From Elusimicrobiota bacterium (GTDB taxonomy: Bacteria; Elusimicrobiota; Elusimicrobia; UBA1565), in the NCBI GenBank assembly GCA_003450735.1, contig DMEZ01000044.1, positions 50,700-114,699 on the forward strand: a stretch of DNA of 64,000 bases, in the 5' to 3' direction. Both the position numbers and the translations under genes were made by a program. Position 1 is the first letter of the stretch; each line of letters starts with the position of its first letter. Under the pieces are notes generated by a model. The model was given only the letters and a program-made list of their open reading frames with translations, was not told where the DNA came from and did no database searches. Positions 1 to 8,384 of this stretch are shown one piece after another.

Positions 1-3000
1 GGGACGGGCGTGGACGTGGGGAGCCGCGCGGCGCTGGCCCTGGACGGCTCGGGGCAGGCGCGCATCGCGTACCTGGACAGGAGCAACGGGACGCTCAAGT
101 TCGCCGGGAAGACGGACGCGGGCTGGACGAAGGGAGCCGTGGACGGGGCGTCGAGCGCGGGCGGGCTTGCGCTGGACGGGGCGGGGAACGCGCACGTGAG
201 CTACCTCGACGGAGCGACAGGCGAGCTCAAGTACGGGCGCTGGACGGGCTCGGCCTGGAGCACCATGACCGTGGACGCCTCGGCCGGGATGGGCGAGGAC
301 TCGGCCTTGAGCATGGGTGCGCTGGGCGAGCTGACCCTGCTCTACCGCGACGGGACGGCGGCGCGGCTTGAGTCGGCGCACTGGGACGGCGGCTTCCCGC
401 CCCCCGTCGGGGGCCCCGGCGGGCGCGTCCAGGCGCCCACCGCTTTCCAGGGGACGGCGGTCTCTTCCACCGGCATCCAGTGGTCGTGGATGGACAACTC
501 CGTCAACGAGCTCGGCTTCCAGCTCTATGGCGCTTCTACCTCGACCGGGCCCTTCGCCCTCATCGCCGGCACCGCGGCCATCTCCGCGGCGCCCGGGAGC
601 GGCTTTTATAAGACCTTCACCGAGACCGGCCTGCTCGAGGGGACGACCTATTACCGCTACGCCGTCGCCGTGGCCAGCGGCGGCGTAGCGGCTTCAGCAG
701 GGGCCGCTACGTATCCGTTCCTCACGGTGGACCGCACCTCGCCGACGGTCACGGTCAACCAGGCCGGCGACGACCTCTGGCGCCGGACGAACATCGCCCG
801 CTACGACGTGGACTTCGCGGACCTCGGCGGGTCGGGCCTCTCGAAGTTCGCCGTGCGCGTCTCCACCCGGGCGGGGGACCTCTGGACGGAAGGGAGCGCT
901 TCGACCGACGTCGTGGTGAGCATCGGGTCGGACACCTTTAGCGCGGAGTGGGCCCTGCCCTCGGCCCTGTTCGATGAGCTGCCGGACGGGGCTACGAGCT
1001 ACGTCTCAGTCCGGATCTGGGACGGGCTGGGCAACCACGAGACGCGCCTCGACGCCTTCTACGTGCGCAAGGACACGACCCCGCCCTCCCTGGCCGACAA
1101 CCAGGCCGGCGACGACGCCCTGCGCATCGCCGCGGGCACGCTCTACGACGTGGACGCCTTCGACGCGGGGGCGGGGCTCGCGAAGTTCCAGTACAGCGTG
1201 AGCCTCGTCGCCGGCTCCACGGCCGCGCCGCTCGTGCCCTGGACGGACATCCCCGCCGCGGCCGGCGAGGCCTCGTTCACGGCCGGCTGGCCGGTGGACT
1301 TCGCCGCGCTCTCCTCCCTGACGACCAACTACGTCTCGGTCAGGGCCATCGACCAGGCCGGCTCGACGACCACCCTGGTCGACGCGTTCTACGTGCGCAA
1401 GGACGTCACGGGGCCTGTCGTCGTCATCCTGGCCCCCTCCACGGCCTACCGCTCCCAGCTCGTCACCCTCTCCGGGACCGCGGCGGACTTGAACGGCGTG
1501 CGCGGCGTCGAGGTCAAGATCCAGGAGCTCGCGACGGAACGCTATTGGACCGGCGCGAGCTTCGTCCTATCGAATGAGCAGTGGTTCACGGCTTCGGGCA
1601 CAACCACCTGGAGCCTCGAGCCGGGCATCTCTTGGACGAACGGCGCGGCCTACCGCGTGGTCGCCCGCTCCTCGGATACCCTGGGCAACTACTCCTTGTC
1701 CTACAGCACCGCGGACTTCGTCTTCGACGCCTCGACGCCGTCGGCGGCGGTGACCTTGCCCGCGGATGGGGCCGTAATGACCACACTTGAGACCCTCTCA
1801 GGCACGGCGACGGACCCAGCGCCGACGGATTCCGGGATCAACATCGTCCAGCTGCGGGTGCGGCGGAACTCCGACGGGAAATGGTGGGACTTCGTCGCTC
1901 AGGATTGGGCGGATGTGGCCGTATCGACCACAGTCTCAGGGGCCGGAATCTGGTCGTACGCGGTGCCGGAAACGCTGAGGGCGAATCTGGCCAGCGGAAC
2001 GAGCTATTTTCTAGCGGTGCGGGCCCAGGACGGCTCCATCCCCGGCAACGTCGGGGATTTCTCGGAAGGCTCCGGACTGACCTGCCTGGATGCGGTCGGG
2101 CCGGGGGCCGTTACGAACCTCTCGGCCTTGACCGGGGGTTCCCCCGGCACGATCCAACTCTCCTGGACGGCCCCGGGGGACGACGGCGGCTCAGGCCTCC
2201 TGCTTTTGGGCGAGTACCGCGTGAATTACTCCACCGACCCTGCGGCCAGCTTCAGCACCGCGGCCGCCCAGGTGGTCTTGGCGACCGCGTCCGTGCGGCC
2301 CGGGGACGCGCAGAGTCTGAGCGTCTCGGGGCTCGTCCCCAACGCGACCTACTACCTGCGCGCCTTCCTGGCCGATGAGGCCGGGAACTGGTCGCCGCTC
2401 TCCAACGGGGCGACCGCGATGGCGGGGTACAACCCCTTCAACCAGATCACCGGCCACGTGCTCAAGTCCTCGAGCGAGCCCATCACGGCCGTGCTGGTCG
2501 AGGCGTTCGACTCGAACGGGGCGCCCTCCGTCTCGACCTTCACCGTGGAGGGCGGGAGCTTCACCCTCACGGGCCTCTCCTCGGGCTCCTACCGGGTGCG
2601 GGCGACCTGGACGGTGGGCGAGGTGAAGAGTTCGGTCGAGCTCGAGACCGTCGCGATGGGCTCCTACGACGTGGACTTCATGCTCGAGATCGGCTACACC
2701 CTCGCGACCCTGACGGGCTCGGTCTACGTGATGCCCACGCCCGCGTCCCGGGCGCGCTTCGCCGCGGCGGCCTCCGCGAAGGCCTGCGCGGGCAGCTTCG
2801 TCGAGCTCTTTGTCGGAGGCCGCCGGGCCTTGAGCGTGCCGGTCGCCCCCAACGGCCGCTGGGCCATCTCGAATCTTCTGCCGGGCCGCTACGGCGTGCG
2901 CGCCTACAACGGGACGGAGTTCACGGACGTGCACGAAGTCGACGTGGGTGAGGGCGAGACCAAGGAGGTCGCCTTCATCGAGGACCCCCTGCCGGAGGGC

Positions 3001-3297
3001 CAGGTGTTCGCCTTCCCGAACCCCGCCCGCTCGCAGACGACCGTGCGCTTCTACTCGCCGCTCTGGCCGCTCGAGGCCCAGGTGTCGGTCTTCGACATCG
3101 CGGGCGTGCTGGTGAGGGAGCTCGCGGGCTCGGAACTCGTCCCCGCCGCGCCGGGCGTCTACCACGCGCGCTGGGATCTGACGAATTCGCGCGGCGAGGC
3201 GGTGGCCTCGGGCGTCTACCTGTTCATGGTGAAGGTGAAGGGCGGCCCCGACGGGCAGTCGGCCAAGGTGATCAAGAAGCTCGCCGTCGTGAAGTAA
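1..3297 (+). CDS. Giant surface protein, C-terminal part (5' end outside window)
   Basis: The reading frame is open from base 1, so the gene starts upstream; 1,098 codons are visible. In order it shows the end of a propeller-like repeat array (motifs such as RIAYLD and LKYGRW), fibronectin/Ig-like modules (about residues 140-810), two carboxypeptidase-regulatory-like beta-sandwiches (about 820-990), and a C-terminal sorting-type domain beginning VFAFPNPARSQTTVRFYS and ending in the usual ASGVYLFMVKV strand. The last domain resembles FlgD-like/T9SS type A tails, so export to the cell surface is likely. The whole visible part aligns with the tail of the giant gene ending at 45989, nearly base for base over the last 300 nt, so this is probably a second, tandem giant gene. 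It is followed by a FecR gene, as is the other giant's cluster. Confidence 0.85.
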   Translation, partial: GTGVDVGSRAALALDGSGQARIAYLDRSNGTLKFAGKTDAGWTKGAVDGASSAGGLALDGAGNAHVSYLDGATGELKYGRWTGSAWSTMTVDASAGMGEDSALSMGALGELTLLYRDGTAARLESAHWDGGFPPPVGGPGGRVQAPTAFQGTAVSSTGIQWSWMDNSVNELGFQLYGASTSTGPFALIAGTAAISAAPGSGFYKTFTETGLLEGTTYYRYAVAVASGGVAASAGAATYPFLTVDRTSPTVTVNQAGDDLWRRTNIARYDVDFADLGGSGLSKFAVRVSTRAGDLWTEGSASTDVVVSIGSDTFSAEWALPSALFDELPDGATSYVSVRIWDGLGNHETRLDAFYVRKDTTPPSLADNQAGDDALRIAAGTLYDVDAFDAGAGLAKFQYSVSLVAGSTAAPLVPWTDIPAAAGEASFTAGWPVDFAALSSLTTNYVSVRAIDQAGSTTTLVDAFYVRKDVTGPVVVILAPSTAYRSQLVTLSGTAADLNGVRGVEVKIQELATERYWTGASFVLSNEQWFTASGTTTWSLEPGISWTNGAAYRVVARSSDTLGNYSLSYSTADFVFDASTPSAAVTLPADGAVMTTLETLSGTATDPAPTDSGINIVQLRVRRNSDGKWWDFVAQDWADVAVSTTVSGAGIWSYAVPETLRANLASGTSYFLAVRAQDGSIPGNVGDFSEGSGLTCLDAVGPGAVTNLSALTGGSPGTIQLSWTAPGDDGGSGLLLLGEYRVNYSTDPAASFSTAAAQVVLATASVRPGDAQSLSVSGLVPNATYYLRAFLADEAGNWSPLSNGATAMAGYNPFNQITGHVLKSSSEPITAVLVEAFDSNGAPSVSTFTVEGGSFTLTGLSSGSYRVRATWTVGEVKSSVELETVAMGSYDVDFMLEIGYTLATLTGSVYVMPTPASRARFAAAASAKACAGSFVELFVGGRRALSVPVAPNGRWAISNLLPGRYGVRAYNGTEFTDVHEVDVGEGETKEVAFIEDPLPEGQVFAFPNPARSQTTVRFYSPLWPLEAQVSVFDIAGVLVRELAGSELVPAAPGVYHARWDLTNSRGEAVASGVYLFMVKVKGGPDGQSAKVIKKLAVVK

Positions 3298-3389
3298 ATG
3301 ATTTAGAATACGAGCGCAGTCGCCGGGCCCGCCGGAAGGCCGTGGGAACCGCCGGTCGCTTCCTGCATACCCGTACCCAGAGGACCCCG

Positions 3390-4112
3390 ATGCTTCGAAC
3401 GAAGATCTCCGCTCTAGCTCTCGCCTCCGCCCTCTGCGTACCCGCCTTCGCCGCCGGCAAGAAGGGCCAGGTCAGCGCCGTGGTCACCGCCGTCAAAGGC
3501 GCACCGGTGGTCCAGAAGGCGGGGGAGAGCCAGTCGTCCAAGGTCAAGGTCGGGCAGTTCCTCTACAAGGGCGACACCGTGCGCACGAAGGGGGAGGACA
3601 TGGCCGCCATCGCCATGGTCTCCGGCGTCGAACTCCGCATCAACGGCAACACCTTCTTCGAGGTGGGCGACGGCGGGGCGGGCGACCGGCCGGCCGAGCT
3701 GGGGCTGAAGCTCGGGCAGGTCTGGTCGCGCGTCATGTACAAGGGCGCGAAGGTGCGGGTGATCTCCAACGTCGCCACCATGTCGGTGCGGGGCACGGAG
3801 GCCGACGTCTCCCTCCAGAACAGGCTCGACGTACGCGTCTACGAGGGGCACGTGGACGTCTCCAACGCGCAGGGCAGCCAGGCGCTCTCCGCCGGGCAGA
3901 TGACCACGGTCATGAGCGCGGCCATGGCGCCGCAGGCCCCGCGGGAGATGGGGGCCTCCGACCGGCTGACCTGGCAGGACGGGATCTCGCCCAAGGACGC
4001 CGACGGCCAGCTCGAGAAGCTCCGCAAGGAAGCGGGGCAGTCGACTCTCGAGTTCAAGACGAAGGACGGCAAGGGCGTCAAGTTCAAGCTCAAGAAGAAG
4101 GGCCAGAAGTAA
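3390..4112 (+). CDS. FecR-domain exported protein
   Basis: A 240-residue protein with a signal peptide (MLRTKISALALASALC, cleavage after AFA) and a FecR-type beta-helical domain over about residues 25-190. The hallmark segments GDTVRTKGE, ELRINGNTFFEV and SVRGTEADVS are visible. The ATG at 3390 is chosen over an in-frame GTG at 3342 because it has AGAGGA just upstream and gives a clean signal peptide. Proteins of this type sit in the envelope; in FecIR systems FecR is a sigma regulator, but no sigma factor or transmembrane helix is present here, so a structural or ligand-sensing envelope role is more likely. It lies 93 nt after a giant surface gene and has a same-length paralogue at 47879-48601, also downstream of a giant gene. 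Confidence 0.85.
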   Translation: MLRTKISALALASALCVPAFAAGKKGQVSAVVTAVKGAPVVQKAGESQSSKVKVGQFLYKGDTVRTKGEDMAAIAMVSGVELRINGNTFFEVGDGGAGDRPAELGLKLGQVWSRVMYKGAKVRVISNVATMSVRGTEADVSLQNRLDVRVYEGHVDVSNAQGSQALSAGQMTTVMSAAMAPQAPREMGASDRLTWQDGISPKDADGQLEKLRKEAGQSTLEFKTKDGKGVKFKLKKKGQK

Positions 4113-4143
4113 CCCCCACGGCAGAAGTTGTAAACTCCATCCT

Positions 4144-4776
4144 GTGAAAGGGCTCCTTTGGGCCGTCGTGGCGGCTTGCCTGCTCTCTGCGTGCGCCGGA
4201 CCGGAGCCCCTCGCAAAGACGCCCCAGCCTCCGGTCCCTTCGACCCCCGCCCAGGAGGAGAACTCGGTGCAGGACATGCTCGCCCGCGTCAAGGACGCCT
4301 ACGCCCGGGGCGACTACGCCCAGGGGCTGTCCTTGGTCAAGGAGGTCTTGAGCTCCAAGTCGAGCAGCCTCTCCTCCTACGACCGCATCGGCTCGATGTA
4401 CTACGCCCTCGGGCGCGAGGCCGAGGCGCTGACCATCTGGGAGCGGGCCCTCCAGATGGAGAAGGACCCCCAGCGGCGCAAGGCGCTGGAAGATACCGTC
4501 GCCACGACCCGCCGGAGCCTGGGGCTCGGCGAAGCGCCGGCCCCTGCGGCGGAGCTTAGCGCCGCGCCCCGGCCCGCCGCCCCGGCGGCGAAGCCGAAGC
4601 CTCCCGTCAAGAAGCCGGATTCATCCGAGCTCGAGAAGCTCCACGCCCGGGGCGTCGAGCTCTACGCGGGCGGGGAATACCTGCAGGCGACCGCGGTCTA
4701 CCTGCGCATCCTGGAGCTCGACCCGGAGGATGCGCGGGCGAAGAAGGCCCTGGAGCGCCTGCGCACGCGCAGATGA
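4144..4776 (+). CDS. TPR-containing lipoprotein
   Basis: A 210-residue protein starting at GTG. The N-terminus is a lipoprotein signal with lipobox LLSAC, so Cys17 would be lipidated. A first tetratricopeptide pair covers about residues 40-120 (AYARGDYAQGLSLVKEVL, then YALGREAEALTIWERAL). A Pro/Ala/Lys-rich linker follows at about 130-160, then a final TPR (ELYAGGEYLQATAVYLRIL) with the typical LDPEDARAKKAL turn. Such proteins usually scaffold envelope complexes. The stop codon overlaps the start of the histidine kinase as ATGA, so the two are translationally coupled, which suggests this lipoprotein works with the sensor kinase. No specific partner can be named. Confidence 0.82.
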   Translation: MKGLLWAVVAACLLSACAGPEPLAKTPQPPVPSTPAQEENSVQDMLARVKDAYARGDYAQGLSLVKEVLSSKSSSLSSYDRIGSMYYALGREAEALTIWERALQMEKDPQRRKALEDTVATTRRSLGLGEAPAPAAELSAAPRPAAPAAKPKPPVKKPDSSELEKLHARGVELYAGGEYLQATAVYLRILELDPEDARAKKALERLRTRR

Positions 4777-6089
4777 GCATCCGCCTGAAGCTCGCCCTCG
4801 TCCTGGCCCTCGCCATCGCCGCGGCGAACGCGGTCGCGGGCCTCGCCTTCGTCGAGCTCCAGCGCGCGGCCCTGCGCGAGGCGGAGGCCGAGAAGACGCG
4901 GCTCCTCGTCGAGAGCGTGCGCCGCGCCGCCGAGGAGTCATTGCTCGCCAACGACCCGCTGATGCTGCTCGACGCCCTGGCCTTCCTCAAGAAGGACCGG
5001 CCCGAGGTGCACCATGGGCGGGCGCTGCTGGAGGGGAAGTGGCAGGAGTCGGGCGGAAAGGCGCCGCCGGAGCCCGAAGGCGGCGTGGAGAGGCGCCTCA
5101 TCGCGGCCGAAAGGGACGGCAGGCGCGTGGAGGCCGAGCTGCTGCTCTCCAAGGCCGTCCTGCTCGAGCGCGAGAGGAAGGCCCTGGAATGGGTGGTGCG
5201 CGACGTCCTGCGCGCGGCCCTGTGGACGGCGGCGCTGGGGCTGCTCACGGCCATCCTCCTGAGCGCGACCCTCACGCGCCGCATCCTGCGCATCGAGCGC
5301 ACCCTGGCCGCCATCGGCGAGGGGAAGCTCGGCGAGAGCGTCGAGAGCTCCGGCTCCGACGAGGTGGCGCGCCTGGCCCGGGGCGTCAACGAGATGTCGG
5401 CCAAGCTCCAGGAGCTCGACCGCATGAAGAAGACCTTCGTCGCCTCGGTCACGCACGAGCTGCGCTCCCCGCTGGGGGCCATCGAGAGCCAGGTGCGCGA
5501 GCTCATGGCGGACCCCGCCCGCGCGCAGTCCGACAGGGAGAGCCTCGAGCGCATCCGCAAGAACGCCTCGCGCCTCGAGCACTTCGTCACGAACCTGCTC
5601 GAGATGGCCAAGATCGAGCGGGGCAAGCTCGAGTTCTCGCCCAAGGCGGGGGCGCTGGGCCCCATCGTCGAGGACACGGCGCTCTTCTTCACCCCCAGGG
5701 CGCGGGAGGCGGGCATCGACCTTTCCTGCCGGGTGGAGCCGGACCTGCCGGAGCTCAAGCTCGACGGCGACCTCATCGCCCAGGTGCTCACGAACCTCGT
5801 CTCCAACGCCCTGAAGTTCACCCCGAAGGGGGGGCGCGTGCTCGTGAGCGCCGGGAAGGGCGGCAGGGGCGTCGAAGTCGCCGTGGCGGACACGGGCGTG
5901 GGCATCCCGCCCGAGGCCCTCGCGCGCGTGTTCGCGCCCTTCGAGCGGGTGAAGAACCCGATCAAGGCCGGCGGGGCGGGCCTCGGCCTCGCCATCGCGA
6001 AGTCCATCGTGGAGATGCACGGCGGGCACCTCCGGGCGGAGTCCGAGCCCGGCAAGGGCAGCCGCTTCGTCTTCGAGCTTCCAGCCTAA
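4773..6089 (+). CDS. Membrane sensor histidine kinase (HAMP-HisKA-HATPase)
   Basis: A 438-residue kinase. Transmembrane helices lie at about residues 6-27 and 148-167, with a ~120-residue extracytoplasmic sensor between them that I do not recognise. A HAMP linker (168-220) follows, then HisKA with the phospho-accepting His228 in SVTHELRSPLG, and a HATPase domain with an N box (LTNLVSNALKFTP), a G1 box (ADTGVGIPPE) and a G2 box (GAGLGLAIAKSIVEMHGG). It is complete and looks catalytically competent. The start overlaps the previous stop as ATGA. Its likely partners are the two response regulators encoded convergently just beyond the palindrome at 6090-6244. Only the small CheY-like one has an intact phospho-acceptor. 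Confidence 0.93.
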   Translation: MSIRLKLALVLALAIAAANAVAGLAFVELQRAALREAEAEKTRLLVESVRRAAEESLLANDPLMLLDALAFLKKDRPEVHHGRALLEGKWQESGGKAPPEPEGGVERRLIAAERDGRRVEAELLLSKAVLLERERKALEWVVRDVLRAALWTAALGLLTAILLSATLTRRILRIERTLAAIGEGKLGESVESSGSDEVARLARGVNEMSAKLQELDRMKKTFVASVTHELRSPLGAIESQVRELMADPARAQSDRESLERIRKNASRLEHFVTNLLEMAKIERGKLEFSPKAGALGPIVEDTALFFTPRAREAGIDLSCRVEPDLPELKLDGDLIAQVLTNLVSNALKFTPKGGRVLVSAGKGGRGVEVAVADTGVGIPPEALARVFAPFERVKNPIKAGGAGLGLAIAKSIVEMHGGHLRAESEPGKGSRFVFELPA

Positions 6090-6244
6090 TCCGCCGAAAA
6101 CCCCGTCCTCATATGGCGCAACAGGGCCTGCCGGCGATGGGGCCATCGGCCTCTGCTCGCTTCTCCCTGGGTTCAGTGGCTGCGCAACCGGCCGATTCGA
6201 CCCATCGCCGTCACCCATTGCGCTCTTGAAGGGTTTTCGGCGGT
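6090..6244. repeat. Long imperfect palindrome between convergent genes, MITE-like or structured RNA
   Basis: Outer arms CCGCCGAAAACCC (6091-6103) and GGGTTTTCGGCGG (6231-6243) are a perfect 13-bp inverted repeat. Nested inside are GCGCAA/TTGCGC, GGCGATGGG (6133-6141)/CCCATCGCC (6201-6209) and ATCGGCC (6145-6151)/GGCCGAT (6190-6196), all in register, so most of the 155 nt could fold into one long interrupted hairpin. CTAA flanks both ends (6086-6089 and 6245-6248) like a 4-bp target duplication. The left CTAA supplies the TAA stop of the kinase, and the right one the TAG stop of the opposite gene. It may act as a bidirectional terminator for the convergent genes, but there is no T-run. No transposase is nearby. 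Confidence 0.6.
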
Positions 6245-6934
6245 CTAAGCCTTCAGGACGTAGCCGAGCTTGATGACGGTCTCGATGCGCGCGCCGAAGA
6301 GGCCGAGCTTGCGGCGCAGGTTCTCCACGTGCTTGTCCACCGTGGCCGTGCCGGTGACGGGGTCGCCCTGCCAAACGTCCTTGAGAAGCTGGCCCCGGGT
6401 CAAGATGCGGCCGCGTTGGCGCAGGAAGTAGACGAGGAGGTCGAACTCGATGCGGGTGAGCTTCAAGGCCTTGCCGGCGAGGCGGCAGACGCGCTCGTCG
6501 GGCAAAACGCTGAGCTCGCCGAGCACGATGGGCTCCTCCTTGGCCGGCGAGGCGAGGCGGCGCTGGAGGAGGCTGGCTAGGCGCACGAGTACGAACTCCG
6601 GGTCGGCGGGGGAGGAGAGGTACTCGTCGGCGCCCGCGTTGAAGACGCCGATCGCTTCCTTGGAATCGGCCGGCCTGCGCGAGAGGCCGATGAGGAGCAT
6701 GCGCCGCGTCGCCTCGTTGGCGCGCAGAACGCGGATGACGTCCTTGCCGTCCATGCCTGGGACCTTGAGCTCGATGAAGGCGGCGTCGGGCTTGGCCTTG
6801 GCGAGGGCGGTGAAGAACTCGGCGGGGCGGGTGAAGAGCAGGGCCTTGTAGCCCGCGCTCTTGAGTGTGGCGCGGTAGAAGGCGCCCGTCTGCGGGTCGT
6901 CCTCGACGATGACGATGTTCCAGCGGGAATTCAC
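6245..6934 (-). CDS. OmpR/PhoB-type regulator with degenerate receiver domain
   Basis: A 229-residue response regulator. A receiver fold covers residues 1-125 and a winged-helix DNA-binding domain about 140-229 (LTRIEFDLLVYFLRQRGRIL, then TVDKHVENLRRKLG). The acidic pair (EDD at about 11-13) is kept, but the phospho-acceptor position in FIELKVPGMDG is Glu55 instead of Asp, and the conserved Lys (usual KP) is Ser in EYLSSPAD. It therefore cannot be activated by phosphorylation in the normal way, and Glu may mimic the active state. The GTG start at 6934 overlaps the TGA of the upstream CheY-like gene (GTGA), so the two are coupled. An in-frame extension further upstream only overlaps that gene and is not real. 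Confidence 0.9.
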   Translation of the reverse strand: MNSRWNIVIVEDDPQTGAFYRATLKSAGYKALLFTRPAEFFTALAKAKPDAAFIELKVPGMDGKDVIRVLRANEATRRMLLIGLSRRPADSKEAIGVFNAGADEYLSSPADPEFVLVRLASLLQRRLASPAKEEPIVLGELSVLPDERVCRLAGKALKLTRIEFDLLVYFLRQRGRILTRGQLLKDVWQGDPVTGTATVDKHVENLRRKLGLFGARIETVIKLGYVLKA

Positions 6935-7299
6935 TTCGGAATGTGCGCCTTGACCCGAGCGAGCAGGTCGGAGGCGTCGAAGGGCTTGAGAACGTAATCG
7001 TCCGCCCCCGCCTCGAGGCCCTCGGCCACGGGGGCCACGGCCGAGCGCACCGAGCAGAGCAGGATGGGGGTCTTGGGACGGGGGCCTTCCGCGCGGATCT
7101 TCCGGCAGATGTCCAAGCCGTCCATATCGGGCAGATTCAGGTCGAGCAGAACGAGGTCGGGCTTGGACTCCTTGTAGGCCTTGAGTCCGTCCTCGCCGTT
7201 GGCGGCCTTGGCGACCGAGTAGCCGGCCTTCTTGAGCACGTGCTCCAGGAGGTCCAGGTAGTCCGGCTCGTCTTCCACGATCAGGATCTTCTTCGACAT
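6931..7299 (-). CDS. Single-domain CheY-like response regulator
   Basis: A stand-alone 122-residue receiver domain. The acidic pair ED (9-10), the phospho-acceptor Asp53 in LLDLNLPDMDG, the Ser at about 83 and Lys105 in YVLKPFD are all present, so it should accept phosphate, presumably from the histidine kinase at 4773-6089. It has no output domain. The downstream gene has the opposite deficit (an output domain with a broken receiver), so the pair may divide phosphorylation and DNA binding between two proteins. AAGGA lies unusually close to the ATG, only 1-2 nt away. The gene is divergent from the PorV-like gene at 7374. Confidence 0.92.
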   Translation of the reverse strand: MSKKILIVEDEPDYLDLLEHVLKKAGYSVAKAANGEDGLKAYKESKPDLVLLDLNLPDMDGLDICRKIRAEGPRPKTPILLCSVRSAVAPVAEGLEAGADDYVLKPFDASDLLARVKAHIPK

Positions 7300-7373
7300 A
7301 TCCTTGTAACCGAACGCACGCGCGCGCGCAACAAATACTTCGAGTGGACATTTTACACTAATAGCGTTATTCC

Positions 7374-8384
7374 ATGCGGGCCTTCCTCTCAGCCGTCCTC
7401 CTTCTGCTCCCAGCTTCTTCAGTCTCAGCCGCAGGTCCCGGAACCTCCGCCGCCACCTTCCTGAGCCTAGGCTTCGGCGCGCGCCCCCTGGCGATGGGCG
7501 AGAGCTACGTGGCCATAGCCGACGACGCGGCGGCCCTGCACTACAACCCGGCCGGGCTCTCGATGGCGCCCTCGATGGTCCCCGTGCAGGGGATCCGGCC
7601 CTACGAGATGCTGTTGTCCCACTCCCTGCATATCCAGGACATCCGGCTCACCCAGATGGGGTTCATGAAGCGGCCCTGGGGGATGAGCGTGACCCACCTG
7701 ACCTTGGACGGCATCGAGCGGCGGACCGAGGAGACGGCCGCTCCGGAGGGGCACTTCGGGGCCTCGGACCTGATGGTGGGGTTCAGCTACGGGAAGAAGG
7801 TGGGGAAGGTGGGGGTGGGGGGTACGCTGAAGCTGGTCAGGCAGACGATCGGTGAGTACTCGGCGACGGCGTACGGGATGGACCTGGGGGCGCTGTACCG
7901 GACACAGCGCTGGCCGGTGACGTTCGGGGCGGCGTTGGGGAACCTGGGGACGAAGGTGAAGTTCGTGGAGGAGGGGTACCCGTTGCCGATGGTGATGCGC
8001 CTCGGGGTGAGCGCAGGGCAGACGAAGGCGTTCCCGCACGCGGTGAGCTTCGAGCTGGACCTGCCGCGGGACAACGACCCGGTGTGGCGCTTGGGGTTCG
8101 AGTACCTGGGGTTCGGGCCCTTCGCGATGCGGGCGGGGTACCGGTCGACGAGCGGCGGGCAGAAGGACGCGGTGCTGGGGAAGGCGTTGGGGAGCTCGGC
8201 GTCGGGGATCTCGGAGTTCTACGGGATGTTCATGGGGGCGGGGTTCCGGTCGAGGATCGGGGAGTTCGATTATACGCTGATGCCGTACGGGGAACTGGGG
8301 AACGCGCATAGATTTTCATTCACCCTTCGGTTCGGGGGAGGGGCGAAGCCGCTCAAGCCCATCGTCGGAGGTCCTTCGAAATGA
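7374..8384 (+). CDS. PorV/PorQ-like outer-membrane beta-barrel protein
   Basis: 336 residues with a signal peptide (cleavage near SVSAAG). It has the family hallmark after it: SLGFGARPLAMGESYVAIADDAAALHYNPAGLS, written here as the joined motifs GARPLAMGESY and ALHYNPAGL. The rest alternates amphipathic strands and ends in an aromatic-rich strand (HRFSFTLRFGGG). In type IX secretion, PorV shuttles cargo with C-terminal sorting domains to the cell surface. The giant genes on both sides carry such tails, so the context fits. The family is also used more broadly (UPF0164-like), so a T9SS role is inferred. The stop overlaps the next start (ATGA). Confidence 0.8.
   Translation: MRAFLSAVLLLLPASSVSAAGPGTSAATFLSLGFGARPLAMGESYVAIADDAAALHYNPAGLSMAPSMVPVQGIRPYEMLLSHSLHIQDIRLTQMGFMKRPWGMSVTHLTLDGIERRTEETAAPEGHFGASDLMVGFSYGKKVGKVGVGGTLKLVRQTIGEYSATAYGMDLGALYRTQRWPVTFGAALGNLGTKVKFVEEGYPLPMVMRLGVSAGQTKAFPHAVSFELDLPRDNDPVWRLGFEYLGFGPFAMRAGYRSTSGGQKDAVLGKALGSSASGISEFYGMFMGAGFRSRIGEFDYTLMPYGELGNAHRFSFTLRFGGGAKPLKPIVGGPSK

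Noticed and set aside
3390..4112. Anti-sigma FecR regulator of a FecI-type system
   Set aside because: No membrane helix, anti-sigma N-terminus, sigma factor or TonB receptor is nearby; only the FecR beta-domain is present.
6090..6244. Simple rho-independent terminator
   Set aside because: The 127-nt interior and the lack of a T-run on either strand do not fit; flanking CTAA repeats favour an inserted element.
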